A stretch of 64,000 nucleotides of DNA from Desulfosarcina sp963697405 (lineage in GTDB: Bacteria; Desulfobacterota; Desulfobacteria; Desulfobacterales; Desulfosarcinaceae). Below the pieces are notes generated by a model. The model had not been told where the DNA came from and ran no database searches. It saw only the letters and a list, made by a program, of their open reading frames with translations. Shown piece by piece: positions 16,538 to 25,742 of the stretch (positions within the stretch are counted from its first letter, which is position 1; each line of letters begins with the position of its first letter). The position numbers and the translations under genes are program-made. The DNA is taken from positions 1-64,000 of the forward strand of contig CAVONY010000043.1 in the NCBI GenBank assembly GCA_963697405.1. The letters run 5' to 3'.

Positions 16538-17959
16538 TTAGGAAGCTCCGCCAAAGCCGCAGCAGCCCTGCCGGGCGAAGTTATCGTCATCCTGAACGGG
16601 CTTGGTCGGCAGGACAAAACGATCCTCCAGGCGCGCCAGGGCCAGCAGGCGATACATCTTTCCGACCATCTCTTCGTCAAGCCCCACCGCATCGAGCAGG
16701 CCGGTGTCGGAACGCTTTTCCACCCGTTGGGTCCGCATATATTGACGGACGGCCGAGAGGCGTTTGAGGGCCATTTTGACGGGCGCCTCGTCACCGGCGG
16801 TGAGCAGGTTGGCCAGATAGGTCATGGGAATGCGCATGCGGTCGATGGTATCCGATTCCTGGGCAGGCTCCACCTGACTGCTGACCGGACTCAACGGCGG
16901 CACATACCACACCATGGGAAGGGTGCGAAATTCGGGGTGCAGCGGCAGGGCCAGGCGCCATTCTTTGATCAGCGCATAGGTCGGTGATCGCTTGGCGGCC
17001 GCCAGCATGTTCGGAGCGATACCCTGGGCGGCGGCGCGGCGCGCGACATCGGGATCGTTGGGGTCGAGAAGGATCTCCAGGTGGGCCGGGTAGACGGCCT
17101 GGTCGGAAGATACGGCCGCCGTCTCGCCGATGCGGTCCGCGTCATAGAGCAGGACACCCACGTAGCGGATACGGCCGACGCAGCTGTGGGCGCACAGGGT
17201 GGTCAGGCCGGCTTCGATGCGCGGATAGCAGAAGATGCACTTTTCCGCCCGCCCGGTCTTCCAGTTGAAATAGACTTTCTTGTACGGACAGCCCGATACG
17301 CAGTAGCGCCACCCCCGGCAACGCTCCTGGTCCACCAGGACGATGCCGTCCTCGTCGCGTTTGTAAAGGGCGCCGGATGGACAGGAGGCCACGCAGGCCG
17401 GGTTGAGGCAATGTTCGCACAAGCGCGGCAGCCAGAACATGAACACGTTGCGAAACTGCAGGTAGGTCTGAATCTCCAGACGTTTGAAATTGACGTCTCC
17501 GGCGCCGGTTTCGCCCAGGCCGGCCAGATCGTCCTCCCAGTTGGGGCCCCACTTGAGTTTTATCGGTTTGCCGGTCAGGCGGGAATGGGGACGCACGGAT
17601 GGCTGGTGCTTGCGTTTGGGGCTCTCGATCAGCCGTGCATAGTCGTAATTCCACGGTTCGTAGTAGTCGTCGATGACCGGCAGGTCCGGATTGTGAAAGA
17701 TGTTGAGGCCCTTGTGCAGACGGCCGCCGGCTTTCAGTTTCAGCGTGTCGCCATTGAGTTGCCAGCCGCCTTTATAGAGCTCTTGATTTTCCCATTTTTT
17801 TGGATAGCCAATACCGGGTTTGCATTCGACATTGTTAAACCACATGTATTCGGCACCGTCGCGATTGGTCCAGACGTTCTTGCACGGGATGCTGCAGGTA
17901 TGGCAGCCGATGCACTTGTCCAGGTTCAACACCATGGCGTATTGGGCTTTAATCTTCAT
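16538..17959 (-). CDS. narH: Respiratory nitrate reductase beta (iron-sulfur) subunit
   Basis: A 473-residue electron-transfer subunit. Four cluster motifs are visible: CIGCHTCSIPCKN near residue 16, CEHCLNPACVASCP near 190, CRGWRYCVSGCPYKK near 223 (Trp replacing a Cys, as in NarH, giving the 3Fe-4S cluster) and KCIFCYPRIEAGLTTLC near 250. It passes electrons from NarI hemes to NarG. The ATG at 17959 overlaps the end of narG by 11 nt and uses the GGAGGTGG inside it as ribosome binding site. A gap of 112 nt follows before narJ. Confidence 0.95.
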   Translation of the reverse strand: MKIKAQYAMVLNLDKCIGCHTCSIPCKNVWTNRDGAEYMWFNNVECKPGIGYPKKWENQELYKGGWQLNGDTLKLKAGGRLHKGLNIFHNPDLPVIDDYYEPWNYDYARLIESPKRKHQPSVRPHSRLTGKPIKLKWGPNWEDDLAGLGETGAGDVNFKRLEIQTYLQFRNVFMFWLPRLCEHCLNPACVASCPSGALYKRDEDGIVLVDQERCRGWRYCVSGCPYKKVYFNWKTGRAEKCIFCYPRIEAGLTTLCAHSCVGRIRYVGVLLYDADRIGETAAVSSDQAVYPAHLEILLDPNDPDVARRAAAQGIAPNMLAAAKRSPTYALIKEWRLALPLHPEFRTLPMVWYVPPLSPVSSQVEPAQESDTIDRMRIPMTYLANLLTAGDEAPVKMALKRLSAVRQYMRTQRVEKRSDTGLLDAVGLDEEMVGKMYRLLALARLEDRFVLPTKPVQDDDNFARQGCCGFGGAS

Positions 17960-20900
17960 ACCAGTCCACCTCCCCGGCTTTGCGCACGATAATCGTTTCG
18001 TCGCGCTGGGACCCGATGGGGCCGTAATAGTTGAACCCATAGCTGAGCTGCGCGTAACCGCCGATCATATGGGTGGGCTTGACGATGATGCGGGTCACGC
18101 TGTTGTGGGTGCCGCCGCGCCGTCCGGACAGCTTCGATCCCGGCGTGTTGATCAACCGTTCCTGGGCATGGTACATGAACGCTTTGCCCGTCGGGATGCG
18201 CGGGCTGACCACCGCCTTGGCCATGACCACCCCGTTGGCGTTGAAGCACTCCAGCCAGTCGTTGTCCCTGACCGCTATCTTCAGGGCATCCTCATCGTTG
18301 ATCCAGATCGCCTCGCCGCCGCGAAACAGGGTCAGCATGGTCAGGGTGTCCGAATAGGTGCTGTGAATCGACCATTTGGAGTGGGGCGTCAGGTAATTGA
18401 GCTCGATCTCCCGGTCCGGCTCTCGGCGCACCTGGATCGATGCGGCATTCAGCATGTCCAGCGGCGGCCGGTAAAGGGGCAGGTGTTCGCCAAAATCCAG
18501 CATCCATGGGTGGTCCTGATAAAACTGGGCCCGGCCCGTGAGCGTCCGGAAAGGGATTTTTTCCTCGATGTTGATCACGAAGGGCGAGTAGCGCCGCTCC
18601 TCGGATTCGATGCCGCTCCAGATCGGCGAGGTGATGATCTTGCGCGGCTGGGCGGTCAGGTCGTCGAAGCGAAAGCGCTCACCCTGACGGCGCAGGCTCA
18701 GGTGCTGCAGCGACAGGCCGGTGCGTTTTTCCAGCCCGATCCAGGCTTTGACCGCCGTCCCGCCATTGGTCTCCGGCGCCAGCATCAGGATGGTTTCAGC
18801 TGCCTGTTTGGCGGTCTGCATCACCGGCTGTCCTTGACTGACGCCCGCTTCGACGACCGTGCCCAATGAGGCTTTCAAGGCCTCGACTTCCTCTTGCGCT
18901 TTCCACATGACCCCTTTGGAACCCACGCCTACCGAGGCGGCCAGGGGACCCAGGGCGGTCATTTTGCGATAGACCTCCGGGTAATCGCGGGTCACCACCG
19001 CCAGGCTGGGCATCGTTTGGCCCGGCTGCGGTTCGCATTCGCCCTTGCGCCAATCTTGGACGTCCGGCTGGGCGATTTCGCCGGGGCTGTCGTGCATCAG
19101 GGGCGTGGCCACCAGATCTTTGACCGGCCCCAGGTGGTCCACCGCCATCTGCGAGAATTTCTCGGCGATGGTTTTAAACTGTTCCCAGTTGGTGCGGGTC
19201 TCCCAGGGTGGGTCGATGGCCGGGTTGAACGGGTGGATAAACGGGTGCATGTCGGTGGTGTTCAGGTCGTGCATCTCGTACCAGCCGGCCGCCGGCAGAG
19301 CGATGTCGGCGTACATGGCGCTGGTGGACATGCGCAGCTCCAGGGTGACCAGCAGGTCCAGTTTGCCTTCCGGGGCCGGATCGCGCCATTTGATCTCTTC
19401 CGGGCGCACGTCGCTGTCTGTGCCCAGCACGGCGTTGTCCACGCCCAGCAGGTGCTTGAGGAAATACTCATGGCCTTTGCCGCTGGCGCCGAGCAGGTTG
19501 GCCCGCCACAGGAACAGCACCCGCGGGAAATTGGCCGGGTTGTCCGGATCTTCCACGGCAAAGTGCAGTTCGCCCTTTTTCAGTTTGTCGACCACATAGG
19601 CCACGATCTGCTCGTCCGACTCGGCTCCGCTCGCCACGGCCTCGCGCACCAGGTCGATGGGGTTCTGGTCGAACTGCGGGTAAGAGGGCAGCCATCCCAG
19701 GCGGGCGGCAATCACGTTGTAATCGGCCATGTGCTGCAGGGGCTTTTTTTCGGCCAGTGGCGAAAGCACAGTTTCGGGCCGCAGCGTGTCGTAGCGCCAC
19801 TGGTCACTGGCAAAATAGTAAAACGAAGTGCCGTTTTGCAGCCGCGGCGGCCGTTGCCAGTCCAGACCGAAGGCCACCTGGGACCAGGCCGCCTGGGGTC
19901 GCACCTTTTCCTGGCCGACATAGTGCGCCCACCCACCGCCGTTGACCCCCTGACAGCCGCACAGGGTGGTCAGGTTGATGATGGTGCGGTAGATCATGTC
20001 GCTGTGATACCAGTGGTTGGTGCCGGCGCCTAAAAAGATCATGGATTTACCGTGGGTCTTTTCGGCGTTGTCAGCGAACTCGCGTGCCACGCGGATGACA
20101 TCGGCCGCCGGTACACCGGTGATGACTTCCTGCCAGGCGGGCGTGTAGGGTTTGGGATCGGTGTAGTCGGTTGGATAGTCAGGGGGATCGTCCGCAAGGG
20201 ACGACGGCGCCTGTTTGGGCAATATGCCCAGTTGGGCGGTCATCAGGTCGAGGACCGTGACCACGCGCCGTTCACCCGAGGTGGTGGCGACAGTTCTGAA
20301 AGGCACCAGGCCCTTTCTGGTTGCGACGCCGGCCGCCTCGAATACCGGGAAGGAGACCGTTTGCCACCCATCGGGCTGGTCTGCGAAACTGAGCATGGGA
20401 TCGATATGCCGGCCGTCTTCCTCCAGTTTCAGGTTCCAACGCCCCTCTTCGTTCCAGCGAAACCCGATGCTGCCGTTGGGGACATGAAAGTCGCCACTGG
20501 CCGCGTCAACCACCACGGTTTTCCAACCGGCGTTATTCGTCTCCGCACCCAGGTCCGCGGCACGCAGGAACCGGCCGGGCGCATGGGTGTCGCCACGCTC
20601 GTCGAGCACCACCACGAAGGGCAGGTCGGTATACTGTTTGGCGTAGTCGATAAAATAGGGCACCTGGCGGTCAACGTAGAACTCCTTGACGATGACGTGG
20701 GTCATGGCCATGGCCAGGGCCGCGTCCGTCCCCGCCCTGGCCGGCAGCCAGGTGTCGGCGAACTTGACATACTCGGCGTAATCGGGCGCCACGGCTGCCA
20801 CCCGGGCGCCGCGGTAGCGCGCCTCGGTGTAAAAATGGGCATCGGGCGTGCGCGTCATGGGCAGGTTGGCGCCCCAGACGATAAAATAGCTTGATTCGTA

Positions 20901-21659
20901 CCAGTCGGCGCTTTCGGGCACATCGGTCTGCTCGCCCCAGATTTGCGGCGAGGCCGGTGGCAGGTCGCAATACCAGTCGTAGAAGCTGATCATGGACGCG
21001 CCGATCAGCGACAGGAATCGTGAACCCGAGGCGTAGCACACCATGGACATGGCCGGGATCGGAGAGAACCCGAAAATGCGGTCCGGACCGTAACGTTTTA
21101 TCGTGTGGATCAATCCTGCGGCGACGATTGTGGCGGCCTGGTCCCAGGTAGCGCGGACAAAACCGCCCTTGCCGCGATCTTTATGAAACCGGCGGCGTTT
21201 TTCTTCGTCGTTGACGATACTCTCCCATGCAGCCACCGGATCGTCGGCCCGCCCCATCGCCTCGCGCCACATTTCCAGCAGACTGGATCGGATCAGCGGG
21301 TATTTCAATCTCACCGGGCTGTAGGTGTACCACGAGTAGGTGGCCCCGCGTGGACACCCGCGTGGTTCGTGGTTGGGGTATCCTTCACCGCAGGCCGGAT
21401 AGTCCGTCGCCTGGGTTTCCCACACCAGGATGCCGTCCTTGACATAGACATCCCAGGAGCAGGACCCGGTGCAGTTGACCCCATGGGTGGAGCGCACCTT
21501 CTTGTCGTATTGCCAGCGGCGGCGATACAACTCCTCCCACTCCCGCTGACCGCAGCGGGTCTGGGCCCAGCCATCATCGGTTTTCTCTTCACGGCAAGCG
21601 GAACGGTCGCCTTTGGGGCGGAAAAATCGCAATGCAGACAGGAAAGAACGATCGGACAT
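17949..21659 (-). CDS. narG: Respiratory nitrate reductase alpha (molybdenum) subunit
   Basis: A 1236-residue catalytic subunit reducing nitrate to nitrite on the cytoplasmic face, similar in length to E. coli NarG (1247). The FS0 cluster region reads HGVNCTGSCSWDVYV near residue 60 and later RGCPRGATYSWY, supplying His and three Cys. The molybdenum site region is YDWYCDLPPASPQIWGEQTDVPES with the candidate ligand Asp. No Tat-type leader is obvious beyond the short N-terminus. The ATG at 21659 is preferred over a GTG 6 nt upstream because AGGAGG lies 5-6 nt before it. First gene of the nar operon. Confidence 0.96.
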   Translation of the reverse strand: MSDRSFLSALRFFRPKGDRSACREEKTDDGWAQTRCGQREWEELYRRRWQYDKKVRSTHGVNCTGSCSWDVYVKDGILVWETQATDYPACGEGYPNHEPRGCPRGATYSWYTYSPVRLKYPLIRSSLLEMWREAMGRADDPVAAWESIVNDEEKRRRFHKDRGKGGFVRATWDQAATIVAAGLIHTIKRYGPDRIFGFSPIPAMSMVCYASGSRFLSLIGASMISFYDWYCDLPPASPQIWGEQTDVPESADWYESSYFIVWGANLPMTRTPDAHFYTEARYRGARVAAVAPDYAEYVKFADTWLPARAGTDAALAMAMTHVIVKEFYVDRQVPYFIDYAKQYTDLPFVVVLDERGDTHAPGRFLRAADLGAETNNAGWKTVVVDAASGDFHVPNGSIGFRWNEEGRWNLKLEEDGRHIDPMLSFADQPDGWQTVSFPVFEAAGVATRKGLVPFRTVATTSGERRVVTVLDLMTAQLGILPKQAPSSLADDPPDYPTDYTDPKPYTPAWQEVITGVPAADVIRVAREFADNAEKTHGKSMIFLGAGTNHWYHSDMIYRTIINLTTLCGCQGVNGGGWAHYVGQEKVRPQAAWSQVAFGLDWQRPPRLQNGTSFYYFASDQWRYDTLRPETVLSPLAEKKPLQHMADYNVIAARLGWLPSYPQFDQNPIDLVREAVASGAESDEQIVAYVVDKLKKGELHFAVEDPDNPANFPRVLFLWRANLLGASGKGHEYFLKHLLGVDNAVLGTDSDVRPEEIKWRDPAPEGKLDLLVTLELRMSTSAMYADIALPAAGWYEMHDLNTTDMHPFIHPFNPAIDPPWETRTNWEQFKTIAEKFSQMAVDHLGPVKDLVATPLMHDSPGEIAQPDVQDWRKGECEPQPGQTMPSLAVVTRDYPEVYRKMTALGPLAASVGVGSKGVMWKAQEEVEALKASLGTVVEAGVSQGQPVMQTAKQAAETILMLAPETNGGTAVKAWIGLEKRTGLSLQHLSLRRQGERFRFDDLTAQPRKIITSPIWSGIESEERRYSPFVINIEEKIPFRTLTGRAQFYQDHPWMLDFGEHLPLYRPPLDMLNAASIQVRREPDREIELNYLTPHSKWSIHSTYSDTLTMLTLFRGGEAIWINDEDALKIAVRDNDWLECFNANGVVMAKAVVSPRIPTGKAFMYHAQERLINTPGSKLSGRRGGTHNSVTRIIVKPTHMIGGYAQLSYGFNYYGPIGSQRDETIIVRKAGEVDWYED

Positions 21660-21836
21660 GGACACCTCCTAATACAGGATGAGGCCTTAACGCATGGACA
21701 CTTGACGGGGGATCCGATGCAAGGTCGCTTTTCGTCCAAAATAGGGGGGATATCACCATCTCCGCGAAGCGGCCTTGTCGGTTCAATCCCAGGCAGCCAT
21801 GACGTTCGCGGGGATATGGGTAAAGCTTACCGAGAT

Positions 21837-21865
21837 AGTATAGCGGCAGAAATGACTTAGGTCAA
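21837..21865 (-). promoter_or_regulatory. Candidate promoter and FNR/HcpR-type box of the nar operon
   Basis: On the minus strand TTGACCTAAGTCATT (21865-21851) resembles the TTGAC-N4-GTCAA boxes bound by CRP/FNR-family regulators, and TATACT (21842-21837) could be a -10 element. The box would centre near -28 relative to that -10, which is too close for class II activation. A weaker TAAGCT further downstream would put it near -41.5. Tentative. Confidence 0.35.
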
Positions 21866-21911
21866 AAAGGAAATGCTTTTTCTCCAGCACCGGTTATATT
21901 CTCTGGCTTGT

Positions 21912-22020
21912 CTAATCCGCAAGCGATCTTGCCAGGCTCACGGCCTGATCCATTACCGTTTCCGGTAGTTCTGCAGGCACATTGCAACCGCCTACGTACA
22001 ATTCACCTCCTTTTGGAGCC
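21912..22020 (-). pseudogene. C-terminal fragment of an HdrA-like FAD oxidoreductase (weak)
   Basis: A minus-strand frame ending in TAG at 21912-21914 reads ENLKAPKGGELYVGGCNV followed by a PAELPETVMDQAVSLAR block. This resembles the extreme C-terminus of HdrA-like flavoproteins (GxFVAGxCxxPxDIPExV...). The frame closes about 35 residues upstream and no larger gene is present, so only a fragment remains. The match is from memory and short. Confidence 0.3.
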
Positions 22021-22334
22021 TTCAAATTTTCTGAACGATAGCTGTGTTATTGGTTTGCAAGGTTGGTTACGTCATCGTTTACGCTGGGTATCAACGGCAT
22101 GCGAACCAGCATATCCTGGTCCGTTTGGAGAACCGTGGCTAAATTTTTCAGGATCAATTTTTTTGAAAACCCCGGTGAACTGTCTTTGTTTCTCATCATC
22201 CATGATCTTCATATCACAGATAACTGTGTTCACTGCTGAATTAAGGTTGTTACCCTTGATTATTGAATTATAGTTGTTGCATATATTTGTCCAATGAATA
22301 GTTTTTATGCAAACAATCAAAAAATGTTATTATC
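22021..22334. other. Intergenic, nothing recognised
   Basis: No supported gene. A minus-strand frame (22072-22320) lacks a ribosome binding site and recognisable motifs. Confidence 0.35.
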
Positions 22335-23183
22335 ATGAATCTGCATATCGATTTTTTAAGAACGTTTATTGCCGTCACGGATACCAAAGGCTTTACCAGG
22401 GCAGGCAGACAGGTGAACCGATCCCAATCTGCTGTGAGCATGCAAATTAAGCGTCTCGAAGATGAAGTCGGCAAGCCACTGTTTGAAAGGATTGGGAAGA
22501 CGGTAAAATTGACCACCGACGGCAGCCTCCTGATCAAATACGCACGGCGTATTGTCAAAGAGCATGACGATGCGGTGATGGCGTTGTCCAAACCGGCGCT
22601 GAAAGGTTTCATCCGTTTCGGCTCTCCGGAACATTATACCGCCGGTGTCCTGCCCAAGCTGTTGGCCCGCTTTGCATCCTCATATCCGGATGTGCTGGTA
22701 GAAATGCACTGTGAAAACAGTGATAAAATTAAAGAATCAGTTGACCGGGGAGAGCTCGATATCGGGCTTTGCACCCAAATCAGCGAAGGGGGGCAGGTCA
22801 TATACCATGATCCGGTGGTATGGGTCACCGATCCAGGCTTTATCGTCCAGAAGAATAAAGCGCTTTCGTTGGCCGTATTTGAAGACGACTGCATCTTTCG
22901 GTCCTGGGCCTTAGCAGCCCTGGAACAGGCAGGTATCGAATACCGGATTGTCTATGTCAGCCGGAGTATATCGGGGATTCTGGACGCGGTAAGAGCAGGT
23001 TTAGCCATCGCACCGATTGTCAAAAGCAATGTCCCGCCTGATTTGAAAACGGTCGGGATAGAAAATGGGCTGCCGGTGTTGCCGATCTCAAATGTTGCAT
23101 TGCACACGGTGAAGGCACCGACACCTGAAACCGTAACCTGTTTTGCCGGCTACCTCATAAAAGCCTTCAGGGAAAGAGGGTGA
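22335..23183 (+). CDS. LysR-family transcriptional regulator
   Basis: A 282-residue LysR regulator. The N-terminal HTH is clear: FLRTFIAVTDTKGFTRAGRQVNRSQSAVSMQIKRLEDEVGKPLFER (residues 8-53), followed by a co-inducer-binding domain that starts FIRFGSPEHYTAGVLPKLLARF and contains the usual ELDIGLCTQ strand. No enzyme gene is divergently placed within reach, so its target is unclear. It lies upstream of a repeat-rich spacer. Confidence 0.9.
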   Translation: MNLHIDFLRTFIAVTDTKGFTRAGRQVNRSQSAVSMQIKRLEDEVGKPLFERIGKTVKLTTDGSLLIKYARRIVKEHDDAVMALSKPALKGFIRFGSPEHYTAGVLPKLLARFASSYPDVLVEMHCENSDKIKESVDRGELDIGLCTQISEGGQVIYHDPVVWVTDPGFIVQKNKALSLAVFEDDCIFRSWALAALEQAGIEYRIVYVSRSISGILDAVRAGLAIAPIVKSNVPPDLKTVGIENGLPVLPISNVALHTVKAPTPETVTCFAGYLIKAFRERG

Positions 23184-23431
23184 CCCAAGCTGAGCGTTTC
23201 CCATTTTGGTTTTATAAAAAAATATTACAAAAAGTATGGGTTATGTCATTTGGCGACTTCAAAATGGAAAACCCGTTGGGATTGCCGATCTTACCGCACC
23301 TACGGCGTCAGATATCTTCCCGCATAGGCGACTATAGGGGAAAGACATCTTCCTTGTATCTGCGGCAAGCTCAACAATCGCTCAGCTTGGGGGTGAATAT
23401 CGTTTCCCCAAATGTCACCCCATTCAAGTCT

Positions 23432-23555
23432 GACGGATTCGTAGTAAGCCCGATATCTGCGTTAGGCTTCATCCTTCGTCACTGCGGAGTACCGTAAGTA
23501 CACCTCATTCCTCAGGATTCGCAAGCCTTGATCTCGGGCTTATTACGAATCCGTC
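23432..23555. repeat. Inverted-repeat element, copy 1 (124 bp)
   Basis: The ends are 22-nt inverted repeats with one mismatch (left begins GACGGATTCGTAGTAAG, right ends TTATTACGAATCCGTC). The interior holds GATATCTGCGTTAGGCTTCA and CCTTGATCTCG, which recur in the copies at 39238, 54099 and 55535. No coding capacity, so it looks like a MITE-type or REP-type element. Confidence 0.75.
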
Positions 23556-23712
23556 GGAAATGTTACTTTTTACGAGTTCATCAAATCTGCGTGGTATACG
23601 GGTACAATAATCACATATTTTGATGGTGTTCATAAAAATAATTCATTGGACAAATGTTTTCTGGCGGCTTAATTTAGCCGCCAATGACAACCATGAACAG
23701 GAGAAAGGCTGA
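23556..23712. promoter_or_regulatory. Leader with an 8-bp hairpin before the aminotransferase gene
   Basis: TGGCGGCT-N6-AGCCGCCA (23662-23683) is a perfect stem-loop about 30 nt before the ATG at 23713. It lacks a T tract, so it is more likely an operator or leader structure than a terminator. Confidence 0.3.
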
Positions 23713-24819
23713 ATGAAACTGGATCAGTTTCATCTCGAACGCTACTTCGCCAAACATGAATTCTCAGCGCCCTATCTATTGTGCGCCTCGGACTGCGAGA
23801 GCATGGAATTGGGGGAACTGCTGGCGATGGCGCCTGGTTCCCTTGAACAGCTTTCATCGTTGTGGCTGGGTTACACAGAATCCCCCGGCAACCCTGAACT
23901 CAGGCAGGCGATCACCACCCTCTATGAGCAGGTAACCGCCAACCAGGTGCTCGTGCATGCCGGTGCAGAAGAGGCGATTTTCAACTTCATGAATGTTGCC
24001 TTACAACCCGGGGATAACGTCATTGTACACGCACCTTACTACCAGTCCTTGGGAGAGGTGGCACGAGGCGTCGGTGCCGATGTGACCGAGTGGTGGGGAG
24101 ATCCGGACCGTGCGTGGGACCTCGACCTCGGGTGTCTAAAGGACGCGCTTACCGGCCGCACGAAAGTGGTCGTTGTCAACTTCCCGCATAACCCGACTGG
24201 ATTTCTGCCAACTTCTGAATTCGTGTACGAGCTGTCGGCACTCGCTGAACGACATGGATTCGTCATTTTGGCGGACGAGGTATACCGTGGACTTGAACTG
24301 AACCGTTCCGATCGTTTGCCCGCCTTTGCTGATGTGAACGATCGTGCCGTATCTCTCGGCGTCATGTCAAAAACCTATGGCCTCGCTGGACTGCGGATTG
24401 GCTGGATTGCGACCCGGAATGAGCAGCTTTTCAGCCAACTCGCCGCATTCAAGGATTACACGACCATCTGCAACAGTGCGCCGAGCGAGTTTCTGGCAAC
24501 GCTGGCCTTGCGACATGCCGAAGCGATTGCTGAACGGAACCGGCAGATCATTCGCAGCAACCTCGATCGCCTCGATCTTTTTTTTGCTGCGCACACGGAA
24601 TGGTTTGCCTGGAATCGCCCGAAAGCGGGATCGATTGCATTCCCGATGCTGCTGCAAGCGTCGGTGGATGCGTTTTGTGCTGACCTCGTCGAGAAGGCAG
24701 GTGTGCTTCTGCTTCCCGGAACCCTCTACGGGTCGGAATTGAACGCCTTTCGTATCGGTTTCGGGCGCAGGAACATGCCTGACTCGCTCGATCGGTTGGC
24801 AGCCTATCTCAAGAATTGA
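23713..24819 (+). CDS. PLP-dependent aminotransferase, class I/II fold
   Basis: A 368-residue fold-type I enzyme. It has LGYTESPGNPELRQAI near residue 52, NFPHNPTGFLP near 156 (substrate carboxylate and PLP contacts), ILADEVYRGLEL near 187 (PLP Asp and Tyr) and MSKTYGLAGLRIGW near 218, whose Lys forms the Schiff base. A late Arg (FRIGFGRR) binds the substrate carboxylate. The substrate is unknown; the group also includes amino-acid cyclases such as capreomycidine synthase, so transamination is not assured. Ribosome binding site AGGAGA. A small SDR follows 33 nt later, possibly the same transcript. Confidence 0.85.
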   Translation: MKLDQFHLERYFAKHEFSAPYLLCASDCESMELGELLAMAPGSLEQLSSLWLGYTESPGNPELRQAITTLYEQVTANQVLVHAGAEEAIFNFMNVALQPGDNVIVHAPYYQSLGEVARGVGADVTEWWGDPDRAWDLDLGCLKDALTGRTKVVVVNFPHNPTGFLPTSEFVYELSALAERHGFVILADEVYRGLELNRSDRLPAFADVNDRAVSLGVMSKTYGLAGLRIGWIATRNEQLFSQLAAFKDYTTICNSAPSEFLATLALRHAEAIAERNRQIIRSNLDRLDLFFAAHTEWFAWNRPKAGSIAFPMLLQASVDAFCADLVEKAGVLLLPGTLYGSELNAFRIGFGRRNMPDSLDRLAAYLKN

Positions 24820-24852
24820 TCCAATGTTACATCAATCAAAATGGAGAAAAAA

Positions 24853-25461
24853 ATGAAAATTCTTATCATCGGTGGAAACGGTACCATTGGTAAAACGGTC
24901 AGCAGTCATTTCTCAAAAAAGCACGACGTCCTTATTGCCGGGAGACACTCCGGCGATATAACGGTCGATATCACCGACAGCCAGTCAATTGAATCCATGT
25001 TTAAATCCGCTGGAAAAGTCGATGCCGTTGTCTGCATCGCCGGCGATGCCAAATGGGCAGCCTTTGATTCAATGTCTGAGGAAGATTTTTATATCGGATT
25101 GAAAAGCAAGTTGATGGGGCAGGTGAATCTGGTCCGAATCGGGCGGGAGTATCTGAATGCAGGCGGCTCTTTTACGCTGAGTACGGGAATCCTGGCCGAT
25201 CACCCGGTAGATTTTACGACCAGTGCCGCCATGGTCAATGGCGGTATTCACTCTTTTGTAAAAGCGGTATGCCTGGAATTGAAAAATGGCGCCCGGATCA
25301 ATGTCGTCTCATCCGGATTGGTTGAAGATGCAGTTGAAAAATATGAGGCTTATTTTCCGGGCCACAATCCCATACCCATGAAGAAAGTGATCAATGGCTA
25401 CGTAAAAAGTGTTGAAGGACAATCAACTGGTGAAATAATCAGAATGTATGATAATTGTTGA
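24853..25461 (+). CDS. Short-chain dehydrogenase/reductase, atypical
   Basis: A 202-residue Rossmann protein beginning MKILIIGGNGTIGKTVSSHF, a compact NAD(P)-binding Gly motif (GGNGTIG), with DITDSQSIESMF and VVCIAGDA (position of NNAG). The catalytic Tyr-x3-Lys of classical SDRs is missing: the region reads FTTSAAMVNGGIHSFVKA. It therefore belongs to a small SDR branch whose members may work differently. The ATG at 24853 has GGAG 6 nt upstream. It follows the aminotransferase gene. Confidence 0.8.
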   Translation: MKILIIGGNGTIGKTVSSHFSKKHDVLIAGRHSGDITVDITDSQSIESMFKSAGKVDAVVCIAGDAKWAAFDSMSEEDFYIGLKSKLMGQVNLVRIGREYLNAGGSFTLSTGILADHPVDFTTSAAMVNGGIHSFVKAVCLELKNGARINVVSSGLVEDAVEKYEAYFPGHNPIPMKKVINGYVKSVEGQSTGEIIRMYDNC

Positions 25462-25478
25462 TTTTTAAAGTCATTCAT

Positions 25479-25742
25479 TTAGGGTATAACGCGAAGGGCC
25501 TTTTTGATGCGTTCTTTGGTTTCGTTGGAGAGCGTTGCCGTGGTTTCATCCATAGACGGTTCGTCGTCCATATGACGGCTCACCTTTCTGAGCATGATCA
25601 ACTGACGGCGGAATCGGGCGCAGTAGCGACACATCAGCAGGTGCATCCGAACCGCCATGCGATGGTGAAAAGGCAGCGACGCATCCAGTGACTGGGATAC
25701 CTTTTGTGACACATCGTTGCAGCGAAACATCCAGTGTTTCAT
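25479..25742 (-). CDS. Putative zinc-finger anti-sigma factor
   Basis: An 87-residue protein with the ZAS signature H-x3-C-x2-C in MHLLMCRYCARF (near residues 33-44). The rest is basic and helical, with no membrane segment, so it would act as a soluble zinc anti-sigma factor. Its ATG overlaps the stop codon of the upstream sigma factor gene by 4 nt (ATGA), the usual genetic pairing of an ECF sigma factor and its antagonist. Confidence 0.7.
   Translation of the reverse strand: MKHWMFRCNDVSQKVSQSLDASLPFHHRMAVRMHLLMCRYCARFRRQLIMLRKVSRHMDDEPSMDETTATLSNETKERIKKALRVIP

Noticed and set aside
17081..20894. Several long plus-strand frames across narG and narH
   Set aside because: All are antisense to strongly supported nitrate reductase genes and lack starts with ribosome binding sites.
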